Source: Chroicocephalus ridibundus (taxonomy: Eukaryota; Chordata; Aves; Charadriiformes; Laridae). From it: a DNA stretch of 64,000 nucleotides. Location of the stretch: positions 42,249,546 through 42,313,545 of the forward strand of contig NC_086286.1 in NCBI RefSeq assembly GCF_963924245.1, in the 5' to 3' direction. The position numbers and the translations under genes are program-made. The notes beneath the pieces are model-generated. The model saw nothing but the letters and a program-made list of their open reading frames with translations. It was not told the origin of the DNA and searched no databases. Shown piece after piece: positions 13,301 to 24,631 of this stretch. Positions within the stretch are counted from its first letter, which is position 1. Every line of letters starts with the position of its first letter.

Positions 13301-16300
13301 CAGGAAAACCTTTGTCAGCAAAAGACCAGAGCTGGAGCCCATTCTGATAAACCTAATTTAAAGAACCTGGAATGACTGTAAAAAGCAGCAATAATAAAAG
13401 TTGCAACAAGCTGTCTTGTGAAGAGACAAGCTTCTCGACTGGGAAGCAGCACTCCTGCAAGAGCCCAGGACGGGTCTGCATCCCTGGAGCTCACAGGAGC
13501 CCCTAGCAAGTGTATAGATTTGTACTGAGGTGCACTCATTAGCATAAATATTTGTTAGGTGTCTTTTGTCACCTTCACAGGACTGTAAGCTCACCTCTTT
13601 GGTTGCCCATAACCTGAGTGGAGCTGGACTTGGTTTAGGAGGACAGGCAGGGTGCAGAGGGGAAGGCTTGGATTCAAGCAGATGACTTCATTTCTGAGCG
13701 TCGTCTCCTCGAAGTGAGCCAGTGAGTGCTGCAGCGCTTGTCTCGGCTGCTGCTCCGTCCTCTGGGCTGTGGTGTGGTGGTGGCTTCCTGAGCAGGGCAG
13801 CAGTGCCCAGCTGCTGAGCGATGGCTGGTGGGGACGGTGGCAGGCAGCAAGGAAGATGCACACAGGTACAACACTGACCAACCAATTTCCCCCACAGACC
13901 CTGTGCTTGGGTGGCACGGCCGCAGGAGCACCTTCGTCCTCCCATGGGTGGGTGGCCACAGCTCTCTTGTCTCAGGAAGATCTGCAATAAATACAATATT
14001 GCTTCTCTTCTTACTGTAATGCCTGGTGTGGAGGCAAAAAGCACAGGAACTGGGGTAAAATCCCTCCCAGGTTTCACAGCAACACTGGAGAAATCCCCTT
14101 TCTCTAGGTGTTTGCTTCAAACGCTGAATTGTTTACCAGCTGTGGTGGATAGTAACTGTGATTTTGTTTTTCTTCTGCCTGCTTTAACAAGTGTCCCCTT
14201 CAATCAAGAGACGGAAAAGCACAGATACTCCCTCTGAAATGTCATTTCGCTTCATGCCATTTTGGCACGTGGCCATTTGCCTTCTGCTTTCCCTGTGATG
14301 GAGCAGTGCCGTCCTGCATCTGCACACAGCTGTGGTGACGGGCGTCCCGTCCCATCCCCATGCAAATCAGGCGCAAACGACTGTGCTGCATTTCATTTGC
14401 ATTCATGGAGCAACAGCCATACCACTAATCTAATGGGTTTTATATTCTTCAGGGAGACAGTGTGTGGTTGATGACACTGTGGCCCATGTTCCTGTCTTGT
14501 GATTACTATAGTTTTTCATAATTAGATTTGTTCTTTTAGCTGAGAGGAAGACCACACAGACCACAAGACTCTGCTCAGCCTCGACTCTGCAGGCTAGCTG
14601 TGCGATTTAGGAGAGCAGAGGAATGGTCAGAGAGCCTACATATTCCTGCTTCTGCCCAGTAAAACAGTTCCTTGCATTGGAGGTGAAATTTTCCCCAGTT
14701 TTGCACTGACCTTTGCAAAAACAGCTACATAGCTTAATGCCAGTTTAATTTGGGAATTACAGAAGCCACTGCTATTCTAACTTCGGTACAGCCGACTCTG
14801 ACTTGTATTGCACCGTGTGAGACAGTACATTGCATAAGAATGATTTTCTCCCTGAAGGAGGCGAAAGCCTAAAGACTGGGTGCATTTATCTGCCATACTG
14901 GAGAAATGGAAAGGAAATGTTTGGGAGGAGAGAGAAGTCAGCAATGGTAGCATTATCTCAAGATTGTGTTTGATATTAAGAACTTTTGCCTTTTAACAAG
15001 GCATATCCACATGGACATCTCTGGCTGTGCATCAGGGTGTCCAGGTCCATCACCGCTAGCCTGACCTCTGTCCTGTAGGTGGGCAGATCAAGGTCATCTG
15101 CCCCTGGACTGTGACTCAGACGTATCCAGATGCACAGCTCTTAGCATACGTCAGTCACAATAAATCTATCAGCTTTATTGGCCATGGCATGCAAACACTG
15201 TGCACCAACTATGCCTGGATCCATGGCCAATTTACCCGGCCCCTTTGCTCTAGGGTGGTCTTGGCCCTTCCTAGTTAGCTTGGGCGCAGCTACGTATTGC
15301 TGCACTGCAACACACACGGGATCCCACCTGCAGCTCTCCCGCTTTGCACCATCCGGGGCTTCCAACAGCATGCAAGTGTTCATCTGTCTCCATCCCAGTC
15401 TTTGCCAGGTGAGGACTGGCTCTTACTCTTGCTTTTAACGCTACTTTTTCAATTATTTATTAAAAAAAAAAAAAAGGCTCTTGTACAGCTTAATGCCTCA
15501 CACACCATGTTGAAATGTTTTTATGATCTATTCTTCTGTTCTTTACAACTTTTCCCCAATATGTTGAATTAGGGTTATCAGAACATTAAGAACAATTTAG
15601 GTAGTCTAGGACTTGACTTGCAAAAATTTTGCAAAAACATGACCAGCTTTGTATTTCTGCTAGAATAGAAATATTCAAAAATTGAGGATTTCTGAGTTTA
15701 TTTCACATTTCTGATGAATTTCTAATGGCAGGGAAAGCATTTCCTTTGTTCTGTTTAACTATTCTATCATTTAGTAGTAGAGCATTGTGGTAGCTCAGAA
15801 CATATTTGACTCTTTTTAGAGCTCCTTGCACACTGATTTGTTTTGACTGCTATTTCAACTTGTTCTTTCAACCTTTTGCTGCCTCCCTCTTCTTTTAAAA
15901 ATTAGCTAATTTGAAGCAAAAATAAACTATGCTAGAATTTCCATATGCTTGCCAGTCTCTAGAATTTGGAAGTAGGCTTTCATTCATTCCACCAAAGAAT
16001 ATATTTATTTTTGGTTTTATCTTTCCAATTTAAATGAGGCCCCTTACTCAACACTTGTTTCCAAAAAGATTCTTTTTCTGCAATTCAAAGCTGATTTTGC
16101 TGAATGTTATCAGCTGATTGGACCGGGAACCCATTGAAACACAGGCTGCATTTAGGTTTTGACAATTCCTTAGTTTGGGATGAGGAAAAATCTGTGATGT
16201 CTTTTTTCCTACCAGTACGCTTCTAGCTCCCTCCTTTCTTCAGAAGTGCTGAATCCATTTCCATCCGGTACTTCTCTTCTTGCAGGAGGAATTTAATAGA

Positions 16301-17007
16301 TGGAAGAAGCAGAACTGTCATATGAAGAGTGATGATCTAAACATGAGCTGGGCAAAGAGCATTTCAGACATATCTGTGGCAGGGAATCAGCGACACAACA
16401 GGCAATATCAGCAAGTGTAAACTGGCCTAGCAGTATAAGGTGACCAACACACAGAGAAAATAATCCCTGGGAAAACCAACAAAGAACCATTCCTGTGCAT
16501 GCCTTTTTAGAGTGAAACTATTAATGTACTTAATTGTTTGATGCTATGCATAGTTTGTCCTGATACAGTTAAGGCACTTTATTCCATTGGTTAAGCATTA
16601 ATCTATTTCTACTTATAGACTTTGAGGCTACTAACATCATGAATGTCGCAGTCCTCTCATTTAAATAATGTGTAAAAAGCTTGTGTGTTGTATTTGACCA
16701 ATCTTAAAATGGCCTTCATGCCTCAGTGCAAAACTATCTTTCACTACTATTCCAAACATCCATCTGTGCAATGTATTAGTGGGTTTTAACACCTAAGAAT
16801 AATGTGTCACTGCCTCCTCCTTTGCCAGGGACAAATCATTATACACTTTGGGAGACTTTACTCCTATTTCTGTTGTGCCATGCATTCGAGCCCCCAGCTG
16901 CCAACTACTCGAGGACCAGTACTTATGTCCCTGCCCCACTGCAGCGACCAACCCCTTCACACAGTCTGCACAATGACTGACGTGTCCCTTTCTGTTCTCC
17001 CCTCAAG
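10308..17007 (+). other. SMYD3: SMYD3 last intron
   Basis: This 6.7-kb intron lies between the last two coding exons, with a GTCAGT donor and a pyrimidine-rich TCTCCCCTCAAG acceptor. It is mostly unique sequence. It holds an AT-rich block at 11.56-11.74 kb with a TAATTA homeodomain core, an inverted octamer pair at 14360-14402, a GC-rich patch around 13.68-13.97 kb, and a 14-A run at 15462-15475. ORFs of up to 148 codons around 13.6-14.1 kb overlap one another on both strands and look like chance readings of the GC-rich patch. Confidence 0.85.
14360..14402. promoter_or_regulatory. Inverted pair of POU octamer motifs
   Basis: ATGCAAAT at 14360-14367 and ATTTGCAT at 14395-14402 are exact octamers in opposite orientation. 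They lie in the last SMYD3 intron. Binding is inferred. Confidence 0.3.
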
Positions 17008-17109
17008 GCCTATGATATTATGAAGGTGACCCACGGGACAGATCACAGCCTGATGCAAGCCTTGATGGAGATAAAGGAGCAGTGTGAAGCCATCATGAGA
17101 ACACAATGA
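17008..17109 (+). CDS. SMYD3: SMYD3 terminal coding exon with stop codon
   Basis: This exon encodes the last 33 residues of SMYD3 and a TGA stop at 17107-17109. It begins AYDIMKVTHGTDHSLMQAL and ends EAIMRTQ. It is the final helical segment of the TPR-like C-terminal domain. The VTHG-DHSL core matches the SMYD3 family, while the last dozen or so residues look less like the human end as I remember it. The acceptor is CCCTCAAG at 17000-17007, and the exon opens on a codon boundary, matching the donor phase at 10307. Downstream, an AATAAA at 17701 gives a 3' UTR of roughly 0.6 kb. Confidence 0.93.
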   Translation, partial: AYDIMKVTHGTDHSLMQALMEIKEQCEAIMRTQ

Positions 17110-17725
17110 AGAAAACCTCCAATCTGGAAAACGAAGTATTCAAGGAGAAAGGAAATCAAATGCTTTTTATTGCATTGGGAAGCTTTTTGATGATTTTGGT
17201 GTCTTTTCATTAGCTCCTACTTGCTTTACAAAAATGGTTAGTATTTATAAGTTTTACTATATGATCTGAATTGAGTTGATGTTTGGAGGAATATGCATTT
17301 TTTAGAGGATTTTTTTTTTCCTACCAAACAATCCAATTGACAATACCTAATTATCAATTTACAGCACCTAATTTAATTGATAGTAAGTATTGGGAAATGC
17401 ATACAGAGCCTTCATCAGTTACAACGTAATATAATTCCATTGATATCAGCAGTCAATTTTTTTATAGCAGTTTATGCCAGCAATTAAGGATCTCATGTCA
17501 GACACATTACATAGAGAGAATATATTCTTTGCCTTGCCCTTAGTTGTGGCTCCCAAAAGCCTGATCCAGTGCTCTTTGACATCAAATAAGTTTCCCAGTG
17601 TTGTAAATGAGATTTTCCTCCCTCCTAATATATCTGCAGGGCTCTGTCCCTCTTCTTCCTGCATTTCATGTGTTATAATATTGAATATTAAAATGGATTG
17701 AATAAAAAATTTAATCAAAAGGGTA
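17110..17725 (+). other. SMYD3: SMYD3 3' UTR (inferred)
   Basis: The stretch runs from the SMYD3 stop codon to just past the first canonical AATAAA. It is AT-rich, with an ATTTA motif in GTATTTATAAG near 17240. The 3' end is inferred from the poly(A) signal only. A longer alternative UTR cannot be excluded. Confidence 0.6.
17701..17706 (+). promoter_or_regulatory. SMYD3: Polyadenylation signal AATAAA for SMYD3
   Basis: This is the first AATAAA after the SMYD3 stop codon, about 0.6 kb downstream. It is followed by a T-rich stretch (CTTACTCTGTTTTCTCCTC) that could serve as the downstream element. Confidence 0.65.
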
Positions 17726-18864
17726 TCTACGTGGAAATCGCTTACTCTGTTTTCTCCTCATTTTGACTGCTTCAAGAGTTTCTCGCTTCATACCAGAGAA
17801 AGATTTGGACCTATGAGTCCGGCAGTGTGGTTTCTAGACCTTTCTGAGCCTGTGGGGTTTGGATTTCACGTCCCCAAATAGTGAAGCTCTGACACCTACG
17901 GACGATCACTGAATTAGGAGGTCATCCCTGCGGAGGAAGGATGTCTTGGAAAGCACGGGTGGCCCGTTCCCCCACGCTCATCAGCAAGAGAATTGTTCTT
18001 GGCAGAGCTGCTGACTTCCATTTTTAACACAGAAACAAATGTTAACAAAAGCCAAATATTTATGAGGAATTTTGAAACGTAAATAATTTAAGGCCTTTGA
18101 AAGTATCACTTCAGGTGTGTCACTCCTCTCTAACAATTTATTGCTGCTACTCCAGCCATGACTGTTGTTTCATTAATCCATCGTTGTTGTGAAGTCAGGC
18201 TTTTTTCACACCAGTAACTTGACACCATTAATTATTATGAGATGAGAACACATTTAAAAAGAAAATGAACACTCTGGGCGTAAATTACAGCCGCAGCACA
18301 CGAATGCCAATGCTAAGGAAGATATCTCCTTTCAAGGCATTTGAATTTGTTCCAGCGTATGGAGCGTTCACTTGCCCGGCAGTAATACGCAAGCAATAAC
18401 CTATGAAATGTGGTGCATTTCTGGAGTACATAGCATGGCTTGATGCCAGAGGCCAAGTCATATCAGCCACCCAAGAAGTGCAATAATCCTCGCGGAAATT
18501 CACTGCTTGGTTGGGTCTTCCTGCTATTATGAAAAGGAAATTATCTGGGGGAAAAGGTCAGACCTTTGCATTTATTGGGATTTCTGACAAAGTAATGGCA
18601 CCACTGATGGACAATCAGAAAATGTGAGGGCTACCCAGTCTTCAGGAGCTATTTTCTGGTTTTAAAGGGGTACATATTAGAAATTACATGCTTTTGCATA
18701 AAGATGATGCTTATCTTATCTCATGATTACATAACTAAGTTTTTCCAATGGAAGGGACTTCAGAATGTGAGGTAAGACAATGCATTAGTTTATGCAGCAC
18801 GTACTGGGAGGCGGCCCGGCAGCTCTTGTCTACGTAGACACATTGTTTATGAACTGCAGCGCTG

Positions 18865-18890
18865 GCTTCTGGAGCTTCTGGAGCTTCTGG
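18865..18890 (+). repeat. Tandem repeat, 9-bp unit (about 2.9 copies)
   Basis: GCTTCTGGA is repeated without mismatch. Confidence 0.9.
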
Positions 18891-19239
18891 TACAAGGACA
18901 CCGCAACTCTCCAAGCACAATAGCAAGGAAGGATGGTCACTAGGGGACAGTCGCAGTTACCTGATGTCAGATGAGAAAGGCTGAAGGAGCTACCTGCACT
19001 GGTATTTTTCTCTCCAGCAGTGGTCTGTAGCAGATGTTTAGGGAAAATATACAAGCTAAACAGTTCAACGACTGGAAAATGGAGAAAGTGTGCACTATGT
19101 TGGTTGGCTGCAGAGCATCACAACGGCAAGTGCGCTGCCATGCGCTGCAGGACATTGCTCACTGAGCAATGCAAGAAACCAAACTGGGCCCACATTGCTC
19201 TGTGGCTCCGGTTTCCAGATCAGCGTCCTGAGGGCACCG

Positions 19240-19278
19240 CTGCGTTGCTTGCCCTGCCTGCGTTGCTTGCCCTGCCTG
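19240..19278 (+). repeat. Tandem repeat, 18-bp unit (about 2.2 copies)
   Basis: The unit CTGCGTTGCTTGCCCTGC occurs twice exactly, followed by CTG. Confidence 0.9.
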
Positions 19279-19394
19279 TCTACCTCCTCTGGGCTGGTCT
19301 GAGGAGATTCCTTACCACGGGGGTGTAATTCATGCTTTATATTCATTACTGCTGATACAAAACTTGCATTTCTTTCAGCTTGGTCAAGGAAAGA

Positions 19395-19448
19395 GTCAAG
19401 TTTTCTAGTTGTTTTCAGTCAGTCAAGTTTTCTGGTTGGTTTCAGTCA
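19395..19448 (+). repeat. Tandem duplication, 27-bp unit
   Basis: Two head-to-tail copies start GTCAAGTTTTCT, with two mismatches between them. Confidence 0.9.
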
Positions 19449-20732
19449 TTTACAGAGCGGTTTCCCTTGGAGGCTCACACGTACTAACACCACCAGCAGG
19501 GCTGCCGATGCTGCAGGGGAGGTTGTCACGGGCAGATGTTTCTCTCCCAGTGTTCTCACTCCAGCCTATTTTCTGCAAAGAAGGCTGGCTGATGACTGCA
19601 GAGAGATTTCGCTAAATGCATCATTTGAAAGTGCGGTAGCAAGCAAGCGTGCCAGCCAGGAAGGAACATTAGATAAGCACTCATTTCAAATCAAGTAATC
19701 TTATTTTTTCAGCTCAGACTCAAAGTAGCTGGAGTTGCCTTTGCACAGACATCGTGTTTTGGCCTTCAAGAATAATATCTGTCAAAATTTTCAGGTGGTA
19801 TCAGCTTGCTAAGATAAAGATGCTAAAGTCAGAGAGAGGCAGACTGCAACATTATCTGTAACGCTGGGAGGCTTGCTGCTTGCTTCCAGCAGGGCAGAGA
19901 ATTTTCCAGTGCCTTTTGGAAAGTAATGGTAATTTGGGTTCATCGCAAGGTTTAGAAATATTTTTTGAGTTACTTTTCATTTGTCACTATCCGTTAAATT
20001 AGTCCAGGAGCAACTATATTAGACTGCACTTAGAGTGAGCGTTGCATGGTAGTAAGTGTTTGGAAGAAAAGCAGCTCCAACACACAGCAAAAAACATGGG
20101 GGACTATACAGTTTTGCTGATAAGAATTGATATCAGTTATACAAAACATCTGTCTTAAAAAAAAAAAAAGAAATACAAAAATTAGTTCTCTAAACTGTGC
20201 TGTTTGTTTAAGCATGGTGTAGTTCTCCGTATCCATACCTTCAAGGTGTACTGACCTGATGTTGGAAGTAAAAACGTTCTGGGCCCTCAGCAAACAGAAC
20301 TTGCAGCGCATAGCAGAGGTAGTAGAAAGTAAAGACGCTTGGGAGAAAATGCAGTGAACCAATTTTTTGAGAGCTGTGACTCCCCTGAGTCTATCAACCT
20401 GCGTGTGGAGTCGTGCGCAGGTTTATGCCAGCAAAACTCTCCCGCTACTCAGCCCTTTCTCTGCTTCTCACTGTAACCCTGTTCCCCGATGGCTGGATTT
20501 TTAAAGCTAGCTTTTCTTAGAATTGTTATTTTTTAACACAGCGTATTTATGAAATACAGAGGCTATTTCCCCCCACAGCATATTCCAAATAGTCCCTGGC
20601 CACGGCAAGACTCTTAACGAACAGAGTTCTTTTTTTCACAAAGGCTGTGCCAATTATAAGGATTTTTTTTTTCCTGATTCAGAATTAAATCTCCCATAAG
20701 ACAAGGAGAAGAAGGAAGGTCTTACAGTTACG

Positions 20733-20800
20733 GACGTAGAGTTCTGGCCTGGCTTCTCCGCTGCACCAGAAACTGTGTGTGACCTTGGGCAAATCAGCCA
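20733..20800 (+). repeat. MIR-like ancient remnant (short)
   Basis: GTTCTGGCCTGGCTTCTCCG then CTGTGTGTGACCTTGGGCAA resembles the MIR central region. It is truncated after the TTGGGCAA block. It is in the intergenic region. Confidence 0.55.
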
Positions 20801-21500
20801 GGGTCAGACCGACGTCCATAGTTGGGCTTTGTGGTTGTGGGATGCACAGGATGGAACAGCATCGTTGTATTTTCATGTAATTACAGGCATTGCCCGAGAG
20901 TTCCTCCAAAACTGAGTTGCCGCAGAGGGACAGAGTTGCTGTGAGCTGCCCCTGTCTAAGCCCTGCCTCCACCACAGCGAGAAACCTTTGGTCTCCACCC
21001 ACAGCACTTCAGCAACCTCTAAACTACAGTCAAAAAATCCCAAGCAAATGCTTTTGGGCGTTTCAGACCAAAGCCATATCTTTTTAAATGGCTATTTTCT
21101 CTTTCCTATCAATGTACATGTTCTTATGCAAAAGTCCTTTTCTGTTTCAGTTCTGATTTTACAAAGCTAATCAGCATAAAAATACATTTGAGATGGCTGG
21201 TTTGTCAAATGCTCCCTACAAGAATATCTAAAAGTTTGTATTTTTCCTGCCCTAAGCATAAAGAGTGCACCGTACCTGGAAGTCCGCAGTCTGCTATTCT
21301 TGCCCGTCAGCACAGGGCGTTCTGTTTATCCCCCCAACAGTGATGTGTCAGCCATGCCTATATGACCCCCATTAGTATTTCATGGGGAAAGTTCAATGTT
21401 TTTATTTCCTCTGCACTTGTGATCAACACGGACAAATCAATTCTAATTCCATCATGCTTTAGAATTTCTGTAGGTTTTAATAAGGACCTTAGAGATTCCT

Positions 21501-21512
21501 CCCCCCCCCCCC
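21501..21512. repeat. Poly-C run (12)
   Basis: Twelve C followed by TC and an A run. It is in the intergenic region. Confidence 0.9.
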
Positions 21513-23163
21513 TCAAAAAAAAGAATAACTCAGGCTTAGTAATTAGGCTTCATGCAGTCACTGCTCACACAGAGGAACCTAACAAGTTCTTTATAGTTCC
21601 CAGAAGACCAATTAACCTTCTTTTAAATATATCTCTATATAGCTACAGAGACAGGCATGCAGAGAAAGGCACATACACACGAGCTTTCCAGTAGTCTCAG
21701 ATGCTCCAGCTCCTTGTTAACCGAATTCTGACGGGGCTCACAGCACGCAAGCATGGCTGAAGCATCCTGCCTGAGTCCTTTTTAACTCCAAAGATGCCTA
21801 AATGAGGACAGAGCACAATCTTTTCTTCCGAACTGACCCCGGGACAGGGGATAATCACGCTGCCTCTTCTTTGCCTAAAGCTCCCCTCCATCTCCTGGGC
21901 TCGAGCGGGCAGCATTTGCTGGTCTCCTTACCTGGAGCTAAGGATCCTGCTCCCTGGCCTCTGTTTCTGGTAAGGGCTGGTCTAGTGGGGCTGAGGAGAC
22001 TGGAGGGAAGAGCAGAGTTTTCTTCCTCCGCCCCTCCAATTCAGCAGCTCTGATTCCCAGTCCCCAGAGGCTCCAAATAGGAAGGCGGCAATTTTACATA
22101 CCTCTTGGAGGAAAACTGCACTTTAAATCACAGGTGATGCCTCTTGACAATTCCACTTGACTTTCAGAGCAGGAGCCAGAAGACGGTAATAGAGAAGCGC
22201 GTCTGATGAGAAAATTATCAGAGCTTCACTCTTCCCCGCCCCCAGGCCCTGTGCTCTGCTCTGTGCTGTACTTGCCTGTTTACTTTTAATGAAGTTCCTT
22301 TTAATGAAGCCTTTTTAGTGTTGCCTTCCTGTTGCAGGAGGTACCACGTGTGGTGCTGAGCATCCCATAATGGAACAGGTAGAGGAAAGGTCTGGCCTGA
22401 TCCTCCTTGTGCTGTCCCTTGCTGAGCTGGGGACACCCAAACGACATGTTGCAAAGTCACGGAGCTGCCATCCTTCCCATTGGCAGCAACGCACTGCAGG
22501 AGCCCACAGTGAAGGACGGAAAAGCTGATGTGGTCTCTGGAGAGAGTCACAGGCATCACACCGCTGCAGAGAGGAACTGGTCTCCATACCTGCAGGGGCA
22601 GCCGAACAGCGGAGGGACAGCCGGGGGTCTGGGAACTGGAGTAGTAGAGATGATGGGGACTGTGTGAAAAGGAGCAGTCACTGTCTGCAGGGGGGTTGCT
22701 TCTGCTTCTCCCGGGCAATCCCCTTTCTTCCATTTCTTCCCTTCTTGTACTTCACTCCCCTTTTCATCACGCTCTGGGGAGAAATCCCTTGGTGAGGTAC
22801 TAGCAATACCTGGTTTTATATTCTCTTTAATGTCATTAAGGTCTTGTACCCAGCTTCTACCCTATACAGGACAGTGATCAAAATACCATTACTGGAGAGT
22901 GATGTTCCCATCATGCTAACAGGAATGCTGCATGTGGGCAATGCCCTATTGCAAGTTGGGAATGTTAATTTCTGAACATCTGTGGCTGAAGGCAACAGAA
23001 AATAATGGTATTTTAAAAGGTCAGTGTAATTAGGATATACAAAGAATTTTTTTTCCCCTTACCAAATGTTTTCCATGGGGACCATTATGTAATTTGTGAA
23101 AAACAGACAAAAACCTATGGGTTTTTTTATTTTCTGTAAATAGTTCTGTGCTGATTGTAGGGC

Positions 23164-23182
23164 TTTTTGTTTGTTTGTTTGT
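23164..23182 (+). repeat. GTTT microsatellite
   Basis: Three to four GTTT units after a short T run. Confidence 0.85.
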
Positions 23183-24009
23183 AGTTTATTTTACTCAAGT
23201 TAAACTGCAACTCAACATGAAAACAAGGGAATTGGCAAAGATGCCTTAAACTGCCAACAGAAAGACCTGAGGAATACCATGATGGGGCAGCCCACCAGCC
23301 ACCAGGCAAGGATGCTGCCTTGCTTTATGGCTGGTAGATGAGAAGACGGATAAAAATCTTTTACAGGGGCATTGTCCAAGCGCATTTCATAGAGTCACAA
23401 AGCTCTTCGTGCAATCTGTGTAATGTCACTGCAATACACTCAGGCCACAAAGCTGTTCATTTTACCATTCAAATATAAAGTCTTGGCAAAGGTGTCCCTT
23501 CCAAGGTGGTGAAGAAGCTCATCAAGAGACCAACATCTTCTCTGCTGTGGAACAGCCCTTTGAAATCTGCTGCTAAGTCACAGGAAATGGTGGTTGTTGG
23601 GTGGTGGGAGCGAGGAGCTTGTCTGGCTCGTGAGCTGGGAAAAGGCCGGTTTGCTGACAAGCCCCCGGTTGGTGTTTGCAGAGCTGCAGAAACAATGCAG
23701 GTTTAGAGCTCTGCATACCTATGGACTCGCTCAAATGTAGCCCATGACCCAGACGGGCTTTACCCTGGGCCTCTTTCCTCTTGACTGAGCCCTGTGAGAC
23801 AGTCTCTTAGCCAGGCAGGTATCTCAATTCAGACCGGAGCCAAATGCAGAGCCGGGGGAGGCAAAGGCAGGGATTTTGTTATTCCTGCCTGATGCGATGC
23901 CTTCAGCGAACACCTTTCCTGTATGGGTGGGGAATGCAGCCAACTTTAGAGAATATTGTGTTTTTTCACGGGACAAGAGCAAGGTGCCTGGGGGCACTTC
24001 ATGAGGCCC

Positions 24010-24205
24010 CGCACTTTGTGCGGCAGCCAGTGTTTCTCAAGCTGCAGGGCGCTTCCCGCGTCCTCGCTCTGCACTGCAGGGAAACCGGCGCCTTCCTCGC
24101 TGCCCTCTTCGTGTCCTGCTCTGCCAGTGCTGCAGCCTCGCACCAGCGGCCATCGCCCTTGATGCTGTCGAGGTTTTTACCCTTGTAAAAAGACGTCGCG
24201 TCCAG
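24010..24205. promoter_or_regulatory. Small CpG-rich block (candidate CpG island)
   Basis: By hand count about 17 CpG dinucleotides occur in roughly 190 bp, including CCCGCG, CCGGCGCC and GACGTCGCG. The flanking intergenic DNA is CpG-poor. A second CpG-rich patch follows at 24440-24570. No promoter core is evident and no gene start is recognised. The block may mark an unannotated promoter or simply be a GC-rich patch. Confidence 0.4.
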
Positions 24206-24253
24206 CTTCTGGTGGAGAGAGGAGGGTGGGCACAGAGAGCAAAAAGCTCTATT

Positions 24254-24283
24254 AAAAACAAAACAAAACAAAACAAAACAAAA
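24254..24283 (+). repeat. AAAAC microsatellite
   Basis: About five AAAAC units between the two CpG-rich patches. Confidence 0.9.
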
Positions 24284-24493
24284 TACCCCACCAAAATAAT
24301 CTTCTCTGAAGTGTTGCGGAAATGTTTAGCTTGCTGCTCCTCTCTCAGAAGTCTCAGAGACCAACAGTTAAGCAGGACAAGCCTTCAGCTACATCAGCTG
24401 TGGGCCACGGCAGCTTTTTAGTGCCTGTGGCTCCCTGGTGCCGGCTGAGCCAGGCCGGTTCTGGCGCCGCCTGCCTTCCCCTGCAGCCCCACC

Positions 24494-24537
24494 ATGGCGG
24501 CTGCAGCGAGTCAGGCTCAGCTGTCACCGCCATTTTG
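24494..24537. promoter_or_regulatory. Inverted pair of YY1-type motifs
   Basis: ATGGCGGC at 24494-24501 and CCGCCATTTTG at 24527-24537 both fit the YY1 consensus, in opposite orientations and about 25 bp apart. They sit in a CpG-rich patch. YY1 sites of this form are typical of promoters and of DNA-looping elements. Function here is inferred. Confidence 0.4.
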
Positions 24538-24631
24538 TGGAGCAGGACTTCGCAGCCAGGGGCCTGGGGACGCCCACAGAGAAAGGGGTTTGCAAAAGGC
24601 ACCTGAGAAAAGCAAACCTTGTTGTCATTAG
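24494..24631 (+). CDS. Candidate small ORF, 45 codons, strong Kozak context
   Basis: The start context CCACCATGG is optimal for vertebrate initiation. The predicted peptide begins MAAAASQAQLSPPF and ends KSKPCCH. I recognise no family. It overlaps the two YY1-type motifs, so the ATGGCGGC may be present as a binding site rather than a start codon. Chance is a plausible explanation. Confidence 0.15.
   Translation: MAAAASQAQLSPPFCGAGLRSQGPGDAHRERGLQKAPEKSKPCCH

Noticed and set aside
13591..14120. Overlapping ORFs of 122-148 codons on the minus strand
   Set aside because: They share one GC-rich patch within the SMYD3 intron in three frames, which is typical of composition rather than coding.
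22218..22733. 171-codon minus-strand ORF in the intergenic region
   Set aside because: No recognisable domain, no splice or promoter context, and overlapping ORFs occur on both strands of the same GC-rich stretch. Most likely chance.
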